Source: Streptomyces fradiae
Lineage (GTDB): Bacteria > Actinomycetota > Actinomycetes > Streptomycetales > Streptomycetaceae
Reading direction: 5' to 3'
DNA: 64,000 nucleotides
Assembly (NCBI RefSeq): GCF_041270065.1
Contig: NZ_CP065958.1
Coordinates: 5,394,001 to 5,458,000, forward strand
A model generated the notes under the pieces. That model saw only the letters and a list, made by a program, of their open reading frames with translations. It searched no databases and was not told the DNA's origin. Positions 7,714 through 16,930 of this stretch are shown piece after piece. Numbering within the stretch: position 1 is the stretch's first letter; each line of letters starts with the position of its first letter. The position numbers were made by a program, and so were the translations under genes.

Positions 7714-8130
7714 ATGGTGGAATCGGGGCGTACGGCGGGGCGGGAGCCCGGGGCCCCGTTCGGGATCGCCGAGGTGACGGGGGTGTCGATGGTGCCCACG
7801 CTGCTCCACGGCGATCAGCTGTTCGTGCATTACGGGGCGCGGCTGCGGCCCGGGAACGTGGCCGTGCTGCGCCACCCGCTCCAGCAGGATCTGCTCATCG
7901 TGAAGCGGCTGATCGAGCGGCGCGGCGGCGGCTGGTGGGTGCTCGGGGACAATCCGGACGCCGAGGGGGACAGCCGGGTATTCGGGGTCGTACCGGAGCC
8001 GCTGGTGCTCGGGCGGGTGCGGGCGCGGTACCGGCCGGTCACCCCCGGGCGTCAGCGGTCGGCCGGTGTGGCGCTCTCCTGGCTCTTCTCCGCCGTCAGG
8101 CCCGTGCGCTCGGCGTCGAGGGCCTCCTGA
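7714..8130 (+). CDS. sodX: Nickel-type superoxide dismutase maturation protease SodX
   Basis: 138 residues from ATG 7714 with GGGAGG 7 bp upstream. It is a small S26/signal-peptidase-like protein with the Ser-Lys dyad visible: Ser25 in GVSMVPTL and Lys64 in LLIVKRL, followed by the box VLGDNPDAEGDSR. It removes the SodN leader to expose the Ni-binding N-terminus. It diverges from sodN across 142 bp (7572-7713), which must hold both promoters. The last 79 bp overlap the end of the converging CGNR gene, so the C-terminal 25 residues are antisense to that gene. Confidence 0.92.
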   Translation: MVESGRTAGREPGAPFGIAEVTGVSMVPTLLHGDQLFVHYGARLRPGNVAVLRHPLQQDLLIVKRLIERRGGGWWVLGDNPDAEGDSRVFGVVPEPLVLGRVRARYRPVTPGRQRSAGVALSWLFSAVRPVRSASRAS

Positions 8131-8681
8131 CGCTTGCGGGCGCGGTAGGCGGCCACGTTGGCGCGGGTCGCGCAGCGGTCCGAGCAGTAGCGGCGGGAGC
8201 GGTTGGTAGAGGTGTCCAGGTAGGCGTTGCGGCACGGCGCCGCCTGGCAGAGGCCGAGGCGGTCGGCGCCGAACTCGGTGAGGTGGAAGGCCAGGCCCAT
8301 CGCGGCGATGGCGGCGTACCCCGCGGTCGCGTTCGACGGGTGATCGGCGAGGTGCATGTGCCACCGCGGCCGGCCCTCCTCGTCGAGGTAGTCGTGGCCG
8401 GAGATCTGCGGGCTGACCGGGAACTCCAGGAGGAGCGAGTTCAGCAGGTCCACGGCTCCGGTGTGGTCGCCCTCGTCGGCGGCCGTGAAGACGGCGCGCA
8501 GCCGGGCGCGTACCGAGCGGAAGCGCGTCACGTCGGCGTCGGTGGCCCGCCGGGCCATCTGGGACGCGGCGCCGAAGAGGTCCCGGACCGCCTCGACCGA
8601 GGTGAGGGAGTCCTTGTTGCGGGCCGGCTCCTCGGTGTTGACCAGGCGTACGGCGTAGTCCGAGTAATAGGCCAGTTCCAC
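8052..8681 (-). CDS. CGNR zinc-finger transcriptional regulator
   Basis: 209 residues, GTG start. The N-terminal two-thirds is the ABATE-like, stress-response domain (starts ELAYYSDYAVRLVNTEE). The C-terminal CGNR-type zinc finger has Cys pairs in LGLCQAAPCRNAYLD and RRYCSDRC followed by a basic tail RANVAAYRARKR. These proteins are predicted DNA-binding regulators; the target is unknown. It converges on sodX, overlapping it by 79 bp, and diverges from the methyltransferase gene. Confidence 0.85.
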   Translation of the reverse strand: MELAYYSDYAVRLVNTEEPARNKDSLTSVEAVRDLFGAASQMARRATDADVTRFRSVRARLRAVFTAADEGDHTGAVDLLNSLLLEFPVSPQISGHDYLDEEGRPRWHMHLADHPSNATAGYAAIAAMGLAFHLTEFGADRLGLCQAAPCRNAYLDTSTNRSRRYCSDRCATRANVAAYRARKRQEALDAERTGLTAEKSQESATPADR

Positions 8682-8776
8682 TTGTAGTCCTTACTCCGGC
8701 GGTCTAGGGTCGGGGCGGGGAAGGGTAAGCGACGCGTTCCCTTCGAGGGTATTACGAAGAGGGTGGAGGCTGAGAC

Positions 8777-9574
8777 ATGACGGACACCAAGGACGCCACG
8801 GACGCTCACACGACCGGAACCGGGACCCGGACCGACTGGGCGGCGGCCTGGCAGCGCAGCTGGGACCGTCAGCAGGAGTGGTACATGCCCGACCGCGAGG
8901 AACGCTTCCGCGTGATGCTCGACATGGTCGAGGCGCTCGTGGGACCGGAGCCCCGCGTGCTCGACCTCGCCTGCGGTACGGGGAGTATCACGAGCCGGCT
9001 GCTCCGGCGGTTCCCGGGCGCCACCAGCACCGGCGTCGACCTCGACCCCGCGCTCCTCGCCATCGCCGAGGGCACCTTCGCCGGCGACGCCCGCGTCAGC
9101 CTCGTGGCCGCCGACCTCAAGGACCCCGCCTGGACCGAGGCGCTGCCGTACGACACGTACGACGCCGTCCTCACCGCCACGGCCCTTCATTGGCTGCACA
9201 GCGAGCCCCTGGCCGCGCTCTACGGGCAGCTCGCCGGGCTCGTCCGCGACGGCGGCGTCCTGATGAACGCCGACCACATGATCGACACCTCCACGCCCCG
9301 CATCAACGCCGCCGAGCGCGCCCAGCGGCACGCCCGGATGGACCGCGAGAAGGCCGCCGGGGTGCTCGACTGGGCCGACTGGTGGGCGCTCGCCGCCAAG
9401 GACCCGGTGCTCGCCGAGCCCACCGCCCGCCGCTTCGAGATCTACGGCGAGCACGCCGACGGCGACATGCCCGCGCCCCGCTGGCACGCCGACGCCCTCC
9501 GCGCCGCCGGCTTCGGCGAGGCCCGCACCGTCTGGGCCTCGCCCTCCGACACCCTGCTCCTCGCCGTGAAGTAG
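8777..9574 (+). CDS. Class I SAM-dependent methyltransferase
   Basis: 265 residues, ATG 8777. Motif I is RVLDLACGTGSITSRLL (about residues 61-77) and motif II is TGVDLDPALLA, a standard methyltransferase_25/11-type Rossmann fold. The segment DAVLTATALHWL corresponds to motif IV. The substrate cannot be told from the sequence. It diverges from the CGNR regulator and converges on the ABC transporter operon across a perfect 17-bp hairpin. Confidence 0.85.
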   Translation: MTDTKDATDAHTTGTGTRTDWAAAWQRSWDRQQEWYMPDREERFRVMLDMVEALVGPEPRVLDLACGTGSITSRLLRRFPGATSTGVDLDPALLAIAEGTFAGDARVSLVAADLKDPAWTEALPYDTYDAVLTATALHWLHSEPLAALYGQLAGLVRDGGVLMNADHMIDTSTPRINAAERAQRHARMDREKAAGVLDWADWWALAAKDPVLAEPTARRFEIYGEHADGDMPAPRWHADALRAAGFGEARTVWASPSDTLLLAVK

Positions 9575-9589
9575 GGCCAGGGGGACGCC

Positions 9590-9629
9590 GGAAGGGGCGG
9601 TACGGGCTCGCGCCCGTACCGCCCCTTCC
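9590..9629. terminator. Bidirectional terminator hairpin, 17-bp perfect stem
   Basis: Arms 9590-9606 and 9613-9629 are exact reverse complements around a 6-nt loop (CTCGCG). It lies between the converging methyltransferase (ends 9574) and ABC transporter operon (ends 9657), so it can stop transcription from both sides. There is no long T-tract, as is common in Streptomyces. Confidence 0.85.
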
Positions 9630-9656
9630 CGTACGCCCGAAGCGCCGGGCAGCGCC

Positions 9657-10421
9657 TTACAGCACCTTCGACAGGAACGCCTTCGTCCGGTCGTGCTGCG
9701 GGTTCGTCAGGACGTCCCTCGGGTTGCCCGACTCGACCACCACGCCGCCGTCCATGAAGACCAGCGAGTCGCCGACCTCCCTGGCGAAGCCCATCTCGTG
9801 CGTGACGACGATCATCGTCATGCCCGACTCGGCCAGGTCGCGCATGACGTCGAGGACGTCACCCACGAGCTCCGGGTCGAGCGCCGAGGTCGGCTCGTCG
9901 AAGAGCATCAGCTTCGGCTCCATCGCCAGCGCACGGGCGATGGCGACGCGCTGCTGCTGGCCGCCGGAGAGCTGCGACGGGTAGTTGCCCATCTTGTCCC
10001 GCAGGCCGACCCGGTCGAGCAGCCGCTCGGCGCGCTCGCGCGCCACCGCCTTGGACTCGCCCTTCACCTGGATCGGCGCCTCCATGACATTGGCCAGGGC
10101 CGTCATGTGCGGGAACAGGTTGAAGCGCTGGAAGACCATGCCGATGTCACGGCGCTGGACCGCGACCTCGCTGTCCTTCAGCTCGTAGAGCTTGTCGCCC
10201 TTCTGCCGGTAGCCCACCAGCTCGCCGTCGACCGAGAGCCGGCCGCCGTCGATGCGCTCCAGGTGGTTGATGCAGCGCAGGAAGGTGGACTTCCCGGAGC
10301 CGGAGGGGCCGACGAGGCAGAAGACCTCGCCGTTCTGCACCTCCAGGTCGATGCCGCGGAGGATGTGCGCGGCTCCGTAGGACTTGTGGACGCCTTCGGC
10401 TTTTACCATGGGCTCGGTCAT
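9657..10421 (-). CDS. Amino-acid (glutamate-type) ABC transporter ATP-binding protein
   Basis: 254 residues from ATG 10421, which overlaps the permease stop as ATGA; the frame stays open upstream. It carries Walker [10 protein letters not shown], the signature LSGGQQQR and Walker [14 protein letters not shown], with the polar amino-acid importer pattern (GluA/GlnQ-like). It powers uptake together with the permease and binding protein encoded upstream in the same operon. Confidence 0.93.
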   Translation of the reverse strand: MTEPMVKAEGVHKSYGAAHILRGIDLEVQNGEVFCLVGPSGSGKSTFLRCINHLERIDGGRLSVDGELVGYRQKGDKLYELKDSEVAVQRRDIGMVFQRFNLFPHMTALANVMEAPIQVKGESKAVARERAERLLDRVGLRDKMGNYPSQLSGGQQQRVAIARALAMEPKLMLFDEPTSALDPELVGDVLDVMRDLAESGMTMIVVTHEMGFAREVGDSLVFMDGGVVVESGNPRDVLTNPQHDRTKAFLSKVL

Positions 10422-11371
10422 GCCGACATCTCCGGGGAACGCTTGAACGTGGCCAGGTTCTTCTTGACCCGCTGCCACGGGGTGGGCGGCAGGTTACGGG
10501 TCGAACCGCGGGCGAAACGACGCTCCAGGTAGTACTGGCCGACGCTGAACACGCTGGTCAGCGCGAGGTACCAGATCGAGGCCACGAAGAGCATCTCCAT
10601 CACGGCGCCGGCCGTGTTTCCGATGTTCGAGGAGGCCCGCAGGAGCTCGGTGTACTGCACGGCCGAGACCAGCGACGAGGTCTTCAGCATGTTGATGAAC
10701 TCGTTGCCCGTCGGCGGCACGATCACGCGCATGGCCTGCGGCAGCACGACCCGCCACATGGTCTTCGTCTGCGACATGCCGAGCGCGTGCGCCGCCTCGG
10801 TCTGGCCCTCGTCGACCGACTGGATGCCGGCCCGGACGATCTCCGCCATGTAGGCGCCCTCGTTGAGGCCGAGGCCGAGCAGGGCGACCATGAACGGCGT
10901 CATGACGTCCACGGTCTCGTTCTTGTAGATCGGCCCGAGGTTGATGTACTGGAAGATCAGCGACAGGTTGAACCACACCAGCAGCTGCACGTACACCGGG
11001 GTGCCCCGGAAGAACCAGATGTACAGCCACGCGACCGCGCCGGTGACCGGGTTCTTCGACAGGCGCATCACCGCGAACAGGATGCCGAGCACGAGGCCCA
11101 GCGCCATGGAGGCGACGCTGATGATCACGGTGTTGCCGAGACCGTCGAGGACGGACGGGTCGAACACCTTGTCCCACACGGTGTCCCAGATGATGTTGCC
11201 CTGGGAGAACGCGTAGATGAGCCATCCGAGGAGCGCGACCACCACGACGGCGCTGACCCAGCGCCCGTAGTGGCGCACCGGGATCGCCTTGATCGCCTCG
11301 TACGGGACGCCCGAGGGGCCGGAGCCGGCCGGACGCGCGTCCGACGGCTCCTTGGAGATCTTGTCAGTCAC
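10418..11371 (-). CDS. Amino-acid ABC transporter permease
   Basis: 317 residues, GTG start at 11371. A cytoplasmic N-terminus of about 35 residues is followed by several membrane segments and the HisM/GlnP-type EAA loop ([20 protein letters not shown]). It forms the channel of the importer; the single permease gene suggests a homodimer, unlike gluCD systems with two permeases. It lies between the binding-protein gene (29 bp upstream) and the ATPase gene, with which it overlaps by 4 bp. Confidence 0.92.
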   Translation of the reverse strand: MTDKISKEPSDARPAGSGPSGVPYEAIKAIPVRHYGRWVSAVVVVALLGWLIYAFSQGNIIWDTVWDKVFDPSVLDGLGNTVIISVASMALGLVLGILFAVMRLSKNPVTGAVAWLYIWFFRGTPVYVQLLVWFNLSLIFQYINLGPIYKNETVDVMTPFMVALLGLGLNEGAYMAEIVRAGIQSVDEGQTEAAHALGMSQTKTMWRVVLPQAMRVIVPPTGNEFINMLKTSSLVSAVQYTELLRASSNIGNTAGAVMEMLFVASIWYLALTSVFSVGQYYLERRFARGSTRNLPPTPWQRVKKNLATFKRSPEMSA

Positions 11372-11400
11372 GACGACTGCCCTTCAGTGGAACGAGGAGG

Positions 11401-12372
11401 TCACTTGCCGGCGTTGACGGTGGCCGACTGCACGGCGCTGCCCTCGACGTTCCACTTCTTCAGGGCCTCGGCGTAGGACCCGTCCTTGATGATCGCGTCG
11501 AGCGCGTCCTTGACGGCGTCGCGCAGCTGCGTCTTGTCCTTGGACACGCCGATGCCGAAGAGGCCGACGTCGCTCTGGCTGCCGACGACCTCGAAGTCGT
11601 TGCCGCCGCCCGAGGTCTTCGCGATGTACGCGGCGACCGGGTAGTCGTTCAGGTCGGCCACGGCGCCGCCGGCCTTGACGCGGGTCTGCGCCTCGGCGTC
11701 GGTGTCGAAGGCCTGGATCGTCAGCTTGTTGGCGCCGCACTTGGTCGCCTGGGCCTTGAAGGTGTCCTCGTAGATCGTGCCGCGCTGCACGGCGACGGTC
11801 TTGCCGCACAGGTCGTCGAGGGAGTTGATGCCCTGCGGGTTGCCCTTCTTGACCAGCAGGGAGACGCCGGAGCTGAAGTAGTCGACGAAGTCGATGCCCT
11901 TGCCGATCTTCTTCCCGTTGTCGTCCAGGCCCTCCTGACGCTTCTTGTTGTCCGTCATGGACGACATGATCAGGTCCTGGCGGCCGGTGTAGATCGAGGT
12001 GATCAGGCCGTCGAAGGTGCCCGAGGTGAACTCGAACTTCACACCGAGCTGCTTGCTCAGGGCCTCGGCGATGTCGGGGTCGACACCCACGATCTTGCCG
12101 CCCTCGGTGAACTCCATCGGCGCGTACGAGGCGTCCGTGCCGACCTTGATGATGCCGGCCTTCTGGATGTCGGCCGGGAGCTTCGAGAAGAGGGGGGCCT
12201 TGTCGGCGGCCGGTGCGGAGGAACCGCCCGGCTTGGTGGCGCCGCTGTCATTGGTCTGGTCGCCACAGGCGGTCATCAGCATCGAGCCGGCGACCGCGAT
12301 GGCGGCGACCGCGGCAAGACGGGACGTACGGGTCTTGGCGGCGGTCGTCGAGCGCGTGGAGCGTGCGGTCAT
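11401..12372 (-). CDS. Amino-acid ABC transporter substrate-binding lipoprotein
   Basis: 323 residues, ATG 12372. A Sec signal with lipobox LMTAC (Cys about residue 36) is followed by a Ser/Gly/Pro linker and a family-3 binding domain. Recognisable parts are KVGTDASYAPMEFTEGGKIV and VGVDPDIAEALSKQLGVKFE. It captures a polar amino acid, probably glutamate or glutamine, outside the membrane. First gene of the three-gene operon. Confidence 0.92.
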   Translation of the reverse strand: MTARSTRSTTAAKTRTSRLAAVAAIAVAGSMLMTACGDQTNDSGATKPGGSSAPAADKAPLFSKLPADIQKAGIIKVGTDASYAPMEFTEGGKIVGVDPDIAEALSKQLGVKFEFTSGTFDGLITSIYTGRQDLIMSSMTDNKKRQEGLDDNGKKIGKGIDFVDYFSSGVSLLVKKGNPQGINSLDDLCGKTVAVQRGTIYEDTFKAQATKCGANKLTIQAFDTDAEAQTRVKAGGAVADLNDYPVAAYIAKTSGGGNDFEVVGSQSDVGLFGIGVSKDKTQLRDAVKDALDAIIKDGSYAEALKKWNVEGSAVQSATVNAGK

Positions 12373-12918
12373 GGTCGGGTTCCTCCGGCAGGTGAGGGAG
12401 TTGCCTTAGGCCGCGCACGCACCTTCGAGTGCCGCGACCTCGTGTGATTACGGCATCTTGCCATTCGGACTGCCTCAAACCGACGGCCACGGATGTCAAA
12501 ATCGGATAACGGGTCGTGGCCGAATCGCGGCGGCCAGTCCCCCCAAGGCGAAACCTTCTGCGGGAAGGTGCCCAAGGGACCGTAAATTCTCCTGTTCATC
12601 TCGCCATTCGGACGACACGAAGGCGGCTATTCGGGTGCTCGGGGCACCTATCGGACATCGAGTGACGAGTCATTCTCTATCCGTGCTCCGTTCAGGGCCG
12701 GTAGCACTCGGTATGAGTCGCGTCACCGAGGAGGTATCGACTCGTCTCCGGACCCGTCTGTCCGGTAAGAAGGATCCTTACACCCCTCATCCGGGGCTCA
12801 GGGCGCGTTGTGCGGCGCGCCCGCGCGGCTGCCAGACAAGGCGGCCGCGGGACCCACCCACCCCTCCTCAACCGGGAGTGGCCACCCTCAAATGAAGAAG
12901 ACTTAAGGGGTCAACCCA
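12373..12918. other. 546-bp intergenic region between the ABC importer operon and malic enzyme
   Basis: No credible gene on either strand. The region must hold the divergent promoters. On the minus strand a TTGACA hexamer (complement of 12494-12499) is a possible -35 for the transporter operon. A small hairpin ACCTTC/GAAGGT lies near 12550-12567. The stretch 12440-12740 is less GC-rich than its surroundings. A perfect palindrome AAGGATCCTT lies at 12771-12780. No riboswitch could be recognised. Confidence 0.4.
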
Positions 12919-14130
12919 ATGGCAGCGGAGATCGTCAATCCTCGCAGCGAGACCGGTACGGAAGGGGCTCCCGAGGAGCCCTTCGACCCGGCGTTCGCGC
13001 TGCACCGCGGCGGCAAGATGGCCATTTCGGCCACGGTGCCGCTGCGCGACAAGGACGACCTGTCCCTCGCGTACACGCCCGGCGTCGCCAAGGTGTGCAC
13101 GGCAATCGCGGAGCAGCCCGAGCTGGTCAACGACTACACCTGGAAGTCCCAGGTCGTCGCGGTCGTGACCGACGGCACGGCGGTGCTCGGCCTCGGCGAC
13201 ATCGGCCCGGAGGCCTCCCTCCCGGTCATGGAGGGGAAGGCCATCCTCTTCAAGCAGTTCGGCGGCGTGGACGCGGTTCCGATCGCGCTCGCCACCACCG
13301 ACGCCGACGAGATCGTCGAGACCGTCGTCCGGCTCGCCCCGTCCTTCGGCGGCGTGAACCTGGAGGACATCTCGGCGCCCCGGTGCTTCGAGATCGAGCG
13401 CAAGCTCCAGGAGCGCCTGGACATCCCGGTCTTCCACGACGACCAGCACGGCACCGCGATCGTGACGCTCGCGGCCCTGCGCAACGCGGCCAAGCTGACC
13501 GACCGCACCCTGGGCGACCTGCGCGCGGTCATCTCCGGCGCGGGCGCGGCCGGTGTGGCCATCGCGAAGTTCCTGCTGTCGGCGGGTATCGGCGACGTCG
13601 CCGTGACCGACCGCAAGGGCATCGTGAGCAGTGACCGGACCGACCTGACGGACGTCAAGCGCGAGATCGCCGGGCTCACCAACAAGGCGGGCCTCTCCGG
13701 CTCCCTGGAGACCGCCCTGGCCGGCGCGGACGTCTTCATCGGCGTCTCCGGCGGTACGGTCCCCGAGGCGGCCGTCGCGGCCATGGCGCCGAACGCCTTC
13801 GTGTTCGCCATGGCCAACCCGAACCCCGAGGTGCACCCCGACGTCGCGCACAAGTACGCGGCGGTCGTGGCCACCGGCCGTTCGGACTACCCGAACCAGA
13901 TCAACAACGTCCTCGCGTTCCCCGGCATCTTCGCCGGCGCGCTCCAGGTCCGGGCCTCCCGGATCACCGAGGGCATGAAGATCGCCGCCGCCGACGCCAT
14001 CGCCGGCGTGGTCGGCGACGACCTGTCCGCGGACTGCGTGATCCCGTCGCCGTTCGACGAGCGCGTGGCCCCGGCCGTCGCCTCCGCGGTCGCCGCCGCG
14101 GCCCGCGCGGAGGGCGTCGCCCGCCGCTGA
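12919..14130 (+). CDS. NAD(P)-dependent malic enzyme
   Basis: 403 residues, ATG 12919 with AAGGGG about 9 bp upstream. It decarboxylates malate to pyruvate and supplies NAD(P)H. The malic N-terminal domain includes [29 protein letters not shown] and the metal-binding region [11 protein letters not shown]. The NAD-binding domain has [17 protein letters not shown] and the late motif [13 protein letters not shown]. The length matches the short bacterial form without a phosphotransacetylase extension. A terminator follows. Confidence 0.95.
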   Translation: MAAEIVNPRSETGTEGAPEEPFDPAFALHRGGKMAISATVPLRDKDDLSLAYTPGVAKVCTAIAEQPELVNDYTWKSQVVAVVTDGTAVLGLGDIGPEASLPVMEGKAILFKQFGGVDAVPIALATTDADEIVETVVRLAPSFGGVNLEDISAPRCFEIERKLQERLDIPVFHDDQHGTAIVTLAALRNAAKLTDRTLGDLRAVISGAGAAGVAIAKFLLSAGIGDVAVTDRKGIVSSDRTDLTDVKREIAGLTNKAGLSGSLETALAGADVFIGVSGGTVPEAAVAAMAPNAFVFAMANPNPEVHPDVAHKYAAVVATGRSDYPNQINNVLAFPGIFAGALQVRASRITEGMKIAAADAIAGVVGDDLSADCVIPSPFDERVAPAVASAVAAAARAEGVARR

Positions 14131-14183
14131 CGCGCAGCGCGTATCGCGCCCCGCGCCTCGTGCGCCGCGCAAGTCGAGAGGAA

Positions 14184-14216
14184 GCCTCGCCCGGGTTCGG
14201 CCGAACCGGGCGGGGC
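14184..14216 (+). terminator. Terminator downstream of malic enzyme
   Basis: GCCTCGCCCGGGTTCGG (14184-14200) pairs with the following arm to 14216 with one imperfection. It is followed by CTTTC. It lies about 50 bp after the malic enzyme stop codon. Confidence 0.75.
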
Positions 14217-14336
14217 TTTCGCGTGGGCGGGGCATTCGTGTACGTGCCGTGGGGGCGGGCAGGGCCTGGATGAGGGACGCGCGTCACAGCGGGGTGTGGT
14301 TACGCGATCACCCGGTGCGCGCCTAGGGTCGGGGCC

Positions 14337-15302
14337 ATGTTCGCTGCCTATGCCGCCCGAATCGACCGCGACCAGCCGCTGAACGGCCTCGAACTGGGGG
14401 AGCGCCCCGAGCCCGAGGCGCGGCCCGGTTGGACCACCGTCACCGTGAAGGCCGCCTCGCTCAACCACCACGACCTGTGGTCGCTGCGCGGGGTCGGACT
14501 GCCCGAGGAGAAGCTGCCGATGATCCTCGGCTGCGACGCCGCGGGCATCGACGAGCACGGCAACGAGGTCGTGCTGCACTCCGTCATCGGCCAGACCGGC
14601 CACGGCGTCGGCCCCGACGAGCCGCGCTCCATCCTCACCGAGCGCTACCAGGGGACCTTCGCCGAGCGGGTCACCGTGCCCAGCTGGAACGTGCTGCCCA
14701 AGCCGAAGGAGCTCTCCTTCGAGGAGGCCGCCTGTCTGCCGACCGCCTGGCTCACCGCGTACCGGATGCTGTTCACCAACGCCGGTGTACGGCCCGGCGA
14801 CTCGGTGCTCGTGCAGGGCGCGGGCGGCGGTGTCGCGACCGCCGCGATCGCGCTCGGCAAGGCGGCCGGGCTGCGGGTCTACGCCACCAGCCGTGACGAG
14901 GCCAAGCGGAAGCGGGCCGTCGAGCTCGGCGCCGTCGAGGCCTACGAGCCGGGCGCGCGGCTGCCGAAGCGCGTCGACGCGGTCATCGAGACGGTCGGCG
15001 CCGCCACCTGGTCCCACTCCGTCAAGTCGCTGCGCCCCGGCGGCACCCTGGTCATCTCCGGCGCCACCAGCGGCGACCGCCCCGCGCACGCCGAACTCAC
15101 CCGGATCTTCTTCCTGGAGCTCAAGGTGGTCGGCTCCACCATGGGTTCCAAGGACGAGCTGGAGGACCTGCTGTCCTTCTGCGCGGCCACCGGCGTCCGC
15201 CCGGTGATCGACGAGGTGCTGCCGCTCGACCGGGCGCGCGAGGGCTTCGAGAAGATGGCGTCCGGCGAGCTCTTCGGAAAGATCGTCCTGAAGACGGACT
15301 GA
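14337..15302 (+). CDS. Zinc-binding-type alcohol dehydrogenase / quinone oxidoreductase family protein
   Basis: 321 residues, ATG 14337. It is an MDR-superfamily oxidoreductase with a GroES-like N-terminus (KAASLNHHDLWSLRGVG, GCDAAGIDEHGNEV) and a Rossmann domain with VLVQGAGGGVATAAIALGKA. The C-terminal part VLPLDRAREGFEKMASGELFGKIV is typical of zinc-binding dehydrogenases. Catalytic zinc ligands are not obvious, so it may be a zinc-free quinone-oxidoreductase type. The substrate is unknown. It stands alone between terminators. Confidence 0.85.
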   Translation: MFAAYAARIDRDQPLNGLELGERPEPEARPGWTTVTVKAASLNHHDLWSLRGVGLPEEKLPMILGCDAAGIDEHGNEVVLHSVIGQTGHGVGPDEPRSILTERYQGTFAERVTVPSWNVLPKPKELSFEEAACLPTAWLTAYRMLFTNAGVRPGDSVLVQGAGGGVATAAIALGKAAGLRVYATSRDEAKRKRAVELGAVEAYEPGARLPKRVDAVIETVGAATWSHSVKSLRPGGTLVISGATSGDRPAHAELTRIFFLELKVVGSTMGSKDELEDLLSFCAATGVRPVIDEVLPLDRAREGFEKMASGELFGKIVLKTD

Positions 15303-15415
15303 AGACCTTCTGAAGACCTCCGGACCGACCTCTTGAACCAGGACGCTTGTCCTGATGGGATCTCCGGCATCGCGAAAAGGTGAACAACGCTCACATCGCC
15401 TGCCGGAGGTCCCCC

Positions 15416-16822
15416 TTGTTGCGTACCACCCTCGTGGCGGGCGCCCTCGCCGCCGCGCTCCTCGCTCCCACCGCCGCCCCGACCGCCGCCGTCCCGACCG
15501 CCGCCGCCCAAGACGGCACCGGTGGGGCGATCCCCGTCCTCACCGACGCCAAGGGGCGCGCCCTCACCCTGCGCGGCTGGAACGTCGAGGACAAGGCCCA
15601 CCGCGGCGAGCAGGCCCTCTCCGCCATCACCGAGAAGCACTTCCGCGACATGCGCGCCAAGGGCTTCAACTTCGCCCGCCTGCTGGTCTTCTGGGACGAC
15701 CTGGAGCCCCGCCCCGGCCAGTACAGCCAGGACTACCTCCGCAGGATCGAACGCATCCTGGACTGGGCCGAGAAGTACGACGTCAAGGTCCTCATCGATG
15801 CCCACCAGGACGTCTTCGGCCCCGCCTTCGGGCACCGCGGCATCCCCGAGTGGGCCACCCGGACCGACGGACTGCCCTTCGAGCGCAACCCCGACGACTG
15901 GTTCTCCGAGTACTTCCAGCCCGCCGTGCAGCGCGCCTTCACCCACCTCTACGAGGACGCCGACCTGCGGCGCGCCCAGGCCCGGATGTGGCGCGTCCTC
16001 GCCGAACGCTTCGCCGGCCACCCGGCCGTCATCGGCTACGACCCCGTCAACGAGCCCATGGGCGAACTCCGGGAGGGCGAGGACCTGCCCACCGCGGCCC
16101 GCCGCATCGAGCGCGAGCAGCTCACCCCGATGTACAACCGCCTGGCGGACGCGATCCGTTCGGCCGACCGCGACGCCTGGGTCTTCGTCGAGCCGACCCC
16201 GATCGTCGGCGAGGGCGTGCCCACCGGCCTCGGCCGGATCGACGACCCCAAGGTCGTGTACGCCCCGCACTTCTACAACACCGGCATGGAGGCGGGCGCG
16301 GACTACGACCCGGCCGCCGGCTGGATCGAGAGCTACGAGCAGGCGGTGACCCAGTACCCCAAGGAGTACAAGGTCCCGGTGGTCGTGGGCGAATGGGGCC
16401 CGCTCAACAACTCCCTCCCGAACATGAACCGCTTCTACCGCGAGGCCATGGTCTCGCTCGGCCGCTACAGCTCCGGCTGGGCGGGCTACGTCTGGTGCTA
16501 CGGCGGCGGCTACTGCGCGGTGAACGGCGACGGCACCTTCCGTACGAACAAGGAGCTCACCGCCGAGCCCTACGCCGAGGCCGTCGCCGGCACCGTCCGC
16601 GCCTCCTCCTACGACGCCGCGGCCGGCGTCTACCGCCTGGAGTACGACGCCGCCGGCCCCCGCGGCTCCCGCGTCACCGAACTCTCCCTGCCCCCGGGCG
16701 CGTGGCAGGTCGCGACCCGGGGGAGGGCGATCGTGCTCCGCCCCGCCCAGGGCAAGGCCCTGGTCCTCGCCACCCCGGGCACCCGGGTGACGGTCACGGT
16801 GGCCGCCACCGACCGCGGCTGA
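15416..16822 (+). CDS. Secreted GH5 endoglycoceramidase-like glycoside hydrolase
   Basis: 468 residues from TTG 15416, preferred because GGAGG lies 6 bp upstream; an in-frame GTG at 15380 would add 12 residues. An Ala-rich Sec signal covers about the first 30 residues. The catalytic barrel has LRGWNVEDKA, LLVFWDDLEP and IDAHQDVF, then acid/base Glu213 in YDPVNEP and nucleophile Glu326 in VVVGEWGP. The C-terminal 100 residues look like a beta-sandwich. Family knowledge suggests cleavage of glycolipid headgroups or related beta-glycosides; the substrate is not proven. Confidence 0.85.
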   Translation: MLRTTLVAGALAAALLAPTAAPTAAVPTAAAQDGTGGAIPVLTDAKGRALTLRGWNVEDKAHRGEQALSAITEKHFRDMRAKGFNFARLLVFWDDLEPRPGQYSQDYLRRIERILDWAEKYDVKVLIDAHQDVFGPAFGHRGIPEWATRTDGLPFERNPDDWFSEYFQPAVQRAFTHLYEDADLRRAQARMWRVLAERFAGHPAVIGYDPVNEPMGELREGEDLPTAARRIEREQLTPMYNRLADAIRSADRDAWVFVEPTPIVGEGVPTGLGRIDDPKVVYAPHFYNTGMEAGADYDPAAGWIESYEQAVTQYPKEYKVPVVVGEWGPLNNSLPNMNRFYREAMVSLGRYSSGWAGYVWCYGGGYCAVNGDGTFRTNKELTAEPYAEAVAGTVRASSYDAAAGVYRLEYDAAGPRGSRVTELSLPPGAWQVATRGRAIVLRPAQGKALVLATPGTRVTVTVAATDRG

Positions 16823-16856
16823 CGGGGCCGGGAGGCGGGAAGGGCGTCGCCCTGGG

Positions 16857-16881
16857 CGGGCCCGGGCTCGCCCGGGGCCCG
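16857..16881. terminator. Terminator between converging GH5 and PadR genes
   Basis: CGGGCCCGGG (16857-16866), loop CTCG, then CCCGGGGCCCG (16871-16881) form a very GC-rich hairpin. It lies downstream of both the glycoside hydrolase and padR-type genes. Confidence 0.65.
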
Positions 16882-16930
16882 GACCCGACCCGGCGGCTAC
16901 GGCCTGCGGGTTTCCCGGCCCGGCCCCGCC

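Noticed and set aside
12771..12780. Palindrome AAGGATCCTT upstream of malic enzyme
   Set aside because: A single 10-bp palindrome of restriction-site type; no paired site or known regulator.
15380..15415. GTG start for the GH5 gene at 15380
   Set aside because: TTG at 15416 has GGAGG 6 bp upstream and starts directly with a good signal peptide; the longer form cannot be excluded.
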